Shown: positions 60,801 through 64,000 of the stretch, piece after piece
Layout: each line of letters starts with the position of its first letter
Position numbering within the stretch: position 1 is the stretch's first letter
Origin: Dastarcus helophoroides
Lineage: Eukaryota; Arthropoda; Insecta; Coleoptera; Bothrideridae
Direction of reading: 5' to 3'
Assembly (NCBI GenBank): GCA_028583605.1
Contig: CM053332.1
Location: 27,802,956 to 27,866,955 of the forward strand
DNA length: 64,000 nucleotides
Notes under the pieces: generated by a model
The model's input: the letters and a program-made list of their open reading frames with translations, nothing else
What the model was told of the DNA's origin: nothing
Database searches by the model: none
Made by a program: the position numbers and the translations under genes

Positions 60801-60938
60801 TCGATTTTTTGATAAAAAAACCGAAAATATTTAGCTGGAAATTTAAAAAATGGTTTTTGGAAATTTTGAAAAAAAAAGATAACAATTTCGAGAAAATTTT
60901 CTTTGAAAATTATATCTGTTTAAAGTTTAAATTCAACT
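48891..60938 (+). repeat. Satellite array: 22 units of ~547 bp
   Basis: GAGTAGGATTCGGACACAAG occurs at 49,111, 49,656, 50,203, 50,749, 51,297, 51,844, 52,391, 52,938, 53,483, 54,030, 54,577, 55,125, 55,673, 56,219, 56,766, 57,313, 57,861, 58,411, 58,958, 59,504, 60,051 and 60,597, a spacing of 545-550. Units are nearly identical and differ mostly in homopolymer length. Each has a ~75-bp GC-richer core (TCAATCCACTCGC through GATGGAGG) in which ACTCGC and GCGAGT can pair across about 32 bases. The rest is T-rich AAATTTCG text. Open frames inside repeat with the unit and are not genes. Confidence 0.95.
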
Positions 60939-60951
60939 TTCTAAAAATTCC

Positions 60952-61130
60952 AGTTTGTTTCTCACAATTTCAAGTTTATCTTAATATTAAACATTATCTC
61001 ATCGTATCTCCCTGAAGATGATAGCTTGGCTATCGAACACAGTTTGTTTCTCACAATTTCAAGTTTATCTCAATATTAAACATTATCTCATTGTATCTCT
61101 CTGAAGATGATAGCTTGGCTATCGAACTCG
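60952..61130 (+). repeat. 89-bp tandem duplication carrying family C ribozyme remnants
   Basis: CAGTTTGTTTCTCACAATTTC begins near 60,952 and again at 61,041. Both copies include CTGAAGA (61,012 and 61,101), the extra T, GATAGC, TTG and GCTATC, but GAAA has become GAAC, so the hammerhead core is broken in both. Confidence 0.85.
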
Positions 61131-61149
61131 TTAGGGCAACTATTGTTGT

Positions 61150-61335
61150 AAAAATTGAAATACAGAACTTGTCCCCTGAAACCAAGAAATATTAAAAAAC
61201 ACAACAACGTTGCTCTAACGTGTTTCGACAGCCAAGGTGTCATCTTCAGAGAAATACTGCAGAATTTGGTATCTTGGTATCTTTCTTGGTTTCAGGGGAC
61301 AAGTTTTGTATTTCAATTTTTGAAGATAACCAAGA
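61150..61335. mobile_element. Family C element, one ribozyme-bearing arm
   Basis: The left arm (ATTGAAATACAGAAC, TTGTCCCCTGAAACC) leads to the best-preserved family C ribozyme-like unit at 61,213-61,253. The right arm (TTGGTTTCAGGGGACAAG, TTTTTGAAGATAACCAAG) lacks a partner unit. The frame 61,155-61,439 runs through this element and is not a gene. Confidence 0.75.
61213..61253 (-). ncRNA. Hammerhead-like ribozyme variant (family C, best copy)
   Basis: On the - strand: TTCT, core CTGAAGA, extra T, GACACC, loop TTG, GCTGTC, GAAA, CACG, TT, AGAG. Stem I can form four pairs (one G-U). Stem II forms five of six pairs. All invariant core bases are present apart from the inserted U, and the cleavage triplet would be GUU, a permitted NUH. 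The extra U is shared by all family C copies, so it is a family trait rather than a local mutation. Confidence 0.5.
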
Positions 61336-61344
61336 CAACTACTA

Positions 61345-61654
61345 AACTATTGTATTTTTTAATCTTTTTTGATTTTAGGGGACAAAATTTTTTTTTAATT
61401 GAAATACAAATATTGTCCCTTGAGACTAAGAAAGATTAAAAAACACAATCGAGTTTGCTCTAACGCGTCTCAATAGCCAAGCTGTCATATTCAGAGAGTA
61501 TCTCTCTGGAAACGCTTTAGAGCAATCTTAATCTTTTTTGGTTTAAAGGGACAAGATTTGTATTTCACTTTTTGAAGCGAACCAAGGACCAGCCCATTCC
61601 ACCAAAAAAAAAAACGATATTTTGAAGATAACCAAGGACTAGTCCGTTCCACCA
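61345..61654. mobile_element. Cluster of decayed family C pieces
   Basis: A right-arm piece (TTTTTTGATTTTAGGGGAC) at 61,355-61,395, a whole decayed palindrome at about 61,398-61,605 (core now CTGAATA with CAATAGCC), and a solitary 3' tip (GAAGATAACCAAGGAC to CCGTTCCACC) at about 61,615-61,654. Confidence 0.7.
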
Positions 61655-61679
61655 AAAATATTAAACATTTTCTAACATT

Positions 61680-62600
61680 ACAATGCAGCAGGGCGGGACA
61701 ATTGTCACTTTCTAACTCAAACAGTCAAAAGAGAATTCAGAAGATTTCAATTTTTTCTCAAAATTTGTCCTGTTGTCAAAATTTTGATAAAATTGGGAAA
61801 ATTGAAAAGTTTCAAGTGTTTATCTAAATTTGTTGTCGAAATTTGGATTATTTTCTTAAAATTTCGATTTTATTTTAAATTTGTTTTTCTTTTTAAAAAT
61901 CCCTAGGAAAAATTCGAAATCTCCTGAAATAAAAACGAATTCAAAAAAAATCGAAATTTCGATATTTTCTCTCAAAAATTTAATTTCAAAATTCGTATGT
62001 TCCTGGAAATCTGATTTTTTTTTCTCGAGATTCCTTTTCCTTTTTCCTACTTCCTATAATTCCTTTTTCTCAAAATTATTTTTTCCCAAAATTCCTTTTT
62101 CTCAAAACTCTTTCTTCTCAAATTCCTTTTTCTTAATATTCTGATTTTTTCAAAACTCGTTCTTTTTTGTAAATGACTATTCTCAAAATGGTACTTCTTT
62201 CTTTAAGTTTAACTGTTCTTTTTCTCCATTTCAAAGTTTGTTTCGAAATTTACTATTTTCCTGACATTTCGTCATTTTTTGTTTGAAATTCCATTATTTT
62301 CCACAACATCGATTTATTCTGAAGATTTTGAGTTTGTGTTTTTCTCGATATTTTTAACTCAAAACTTTCCTGAAAGTTTCAAATTTTTCTCTCAAAATTA
62401 GATGAAATTCGTCTTTGTCGAAATTTTGACCTTATTCCCAAAAATCGCCTACTTTCGAAAATAGTTTTTTTTCTCCAAATTCCGTCCCTTTACTTACTAT
62501 TTGTTTTTGTTTTAATTTCGAGTTTTTTAAATTTGATTCCCGAACTTTCGTTACTTTTTTTCGAATTCCATTATTTTTCATAACTTCGACTCTTAGAAAT
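61680..62600. repeat. T-rich degenerate tract
   Basis: It starts near CAGCAGGGCGGGACAATTGTC, faintly like the leaders at 11,236 and 48,850, then AAATTTCG / TTTTTCTC words. The frame 61,881-62,144 is Phe/Ser-rich composition. Confidence 0.55.
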
Positions 62601-64000
62601 TTTGATCCTTTACAATCTAACTTTTCAGATATTTTGAGTAGTTCCCTAAAGTTTGCCTTTTTCTCTCAAAATTAGATTAAATTCGTCTTTTTCGCAATTT
62701 CTACTTTATTCTGAAAAATGTGCTACTTTCGAAAATCGTTTTTTTTTTCCAAATTCCGACCCTTTATTTAATATTTTTTTGTTTGTTTTGATTTCGTTAT
62801 TTTTTTTTTCAAAATCCGACTGTTTTTCCGAAATTTCCCTATTTTTTTTTGAAATTCTATTATTTTTCATAACGTCGACTTTTGGAAATTTGGATCCTTT
62901 ACAATCTGACGTTCTAGACATTTTGACTAGTTTTTTAAAGTTTGCCTTTTTCTCGATGCTTTTATTTTTATTGCAAACTTTTTCTGGAAATTTGGACTTT
63001 TTCATTCAAAATTAGATTACATTTATAATTTTTGAAATTAAGACTTTATTTTCAAAAATCTACTTCTTTCGAAAATTGTTTTTTCTTTCAAAATTGTGCA
63101 CCTTTTCTTAACTTTGGTTTTTGTTTTAATTTCAACTTTTCTAAAGTTGATTCTCAAAATTAATTGCGTTATTTTTTTTTTCAAAATTCCGACTGTTTTC
63201 CCAAAATTTCGTTATTTTTTTTCGAAATTCCATTATTTTTTATGATATTGACTTATGGAAATGTTGATCCTTTACAATCTGATATTTCATACATTTTGAC
63301 TGGTTTTTTAAAGTTTGCGTTTTTCTCGATATTTTTAACTAACTCAAAGCATTTCCGGAAATTTCGACTTTTTCTCTCAATATTAAATTAGATTCGTCTT
63401 TTTCGAAATTTCGGCTTTATTCTCAAAAATCTACTTTCTTCGAAAATCTGTTTTTTTTTTCAAAATTCTGCACCCTTTTGTTAATATTTGTTTTAATTTT
63501 GAACTTTTTAAAGTTTCTTTCCGAAATTTCGTTATTTTTTTTCGAAATTCTGCTATTTTTTTATAACATCGACTTTTTTGGGAAAATTTCAACTCCTTGC
63601 AATCTGACGTGTCAGAAATGTTGACTGGTTTCTTAAAGTTTGCCTTTTTCCCGATGTTTTTATTTTTATCTCAAACTTTTCTAAAAATTTCGACTTTTTC
63701 TCCTAAAATTGGATTAAATTCGTCATTTTCGAAATTTCAGCTTTATTCTCAAAAATACACCTCTTTCAAAAATCGTTTTTTTTTCAAAATTCTGCGCCTT
63801 TCCTTAATATTAATTTTTGTTTTAATTTCGACTTTTTTTAATTTGATCCCGAAATTTCGTTATTTTTTTTTTCGAAATTTCGTTATTTTTCATAACGTCG
63901 AATAATTTTTGAAAATTTTGATCCTTTACAATCTGAAATTTCAGGCATTTTGACTGGTTGCCCTTTTTTCGATGTTTTTATTTTTATCTCAAAACTTCTC
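62600..64000. repeat. Diverged tandem repeat of ~290-375 bp, open at the window end
   Basis: TACAATCT (TGCAATCT once), usually after GATCCTT, recurs at 62,611, 62,900, 63,273, 63,598 and 63,927. Each copy has CATTTTGACTGGTT-like and AAAGTTTGCCTTTTTC text downstream. The Phe-rich frames on + and Lys-rich frames on - are repeat shadows. Confidence 0.8.

Noticed and set aside
48891..60938. CRISPR-like array
   Set aside because: The whole 547-bp unit repeats, without unique spacers, in eukaryotic-type AT-rich DNA.
61155..61439. 94-codon + strand frame
   Set aside because: Runs through a family C palindrome and its ribozyme-like unit, so it is not a gene.

Overview
The window is strongly AT-rich eukaryotic DNA, most likely from an arthropod, although no gene identifies the host. 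I find no protein-coding gene I can defend. It consists of satellite-like tandem repeats, degenerate low-complexity tracts built on an 'AAATTTCGAC / TTTTTC' dialect, and many small mobile elements that lack genes. The long Lys/Asn/Phe-rich open frames are products of repeat composition.

The most interesting content is a set of palindromic, gene-less elements carrying type-I hammerhead ribozymes. Family A (best copy 12,957-14,167) has two complete hammerheads in opposite orientation, at 13,282-13,328 (-) and 13,834-13,880 (+). Family B (20,086-20,721) has two more, at 20,284-20,326 (-) and 20,625-20,667 (+). Family C (15.2, 28.7, 36.5 and 61.0-61.7 kb) carries a variant hammerhead-like fold with an extra U beside stem II. 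A fourth palindrome (7,838-8,012) looks like two fused ribozyme 3' halves. Several insertions are bounded by direct repeats of 12 bp (family A) or 14 bp (family B and the 7.8-kb palindrome). Hammerheads with tiny self-complementary stem III, no ORF, and target-site duplications of this kind recall Penelope-like elements and their short retrozyme relatives. That link is an inference.

Layout. 1-1,400: T-rich degenerate repeats. 1,400-4,230: ~175-bp tandem array with a 678-bp higher-order unit. 4,240-7,620: ~400-bp tandem array. 7,621-8,062: short-motif repeat hosting the palindrome. 8,066-11,050: more complex sequence with a four-copy diverged repeat (9,738-10,409). 11,220-12,800: T-rich tract. 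12,822-15,205: foldback element invaded by family A. 15,191-15,480: family C. 16,175-19,545 and 24,800-28,015: arms of a giant inverted repeat enclosing family B and a single-copy stretch with three TATCGATA sites. 30,922-31,286: solo LTR with 4-bp flanking duplication. 32,298-33,730: ~419-bp tandem repeat. 34,038-35,868: two ~475-bp direct repeats. 36,670-43,500: A-rich degenerate tract. 43,942-47,545: family A insertions and inverted modules. 48,891-60,938: homogeneous satellite of 22 units of ~547 bp. 60,952-61,654: family C debris. 61,680-64,000: T-rich degenerate repeats running off the end.

The features do not form an operon or pathway. They fit a pericentromeric or otherwise heterochromatic region where tandem arrays expanded and ribozyme-bearing retroelements inserted repeatedly. 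All alignments were made by eye, so boundaries outside exact motifs are approximate.
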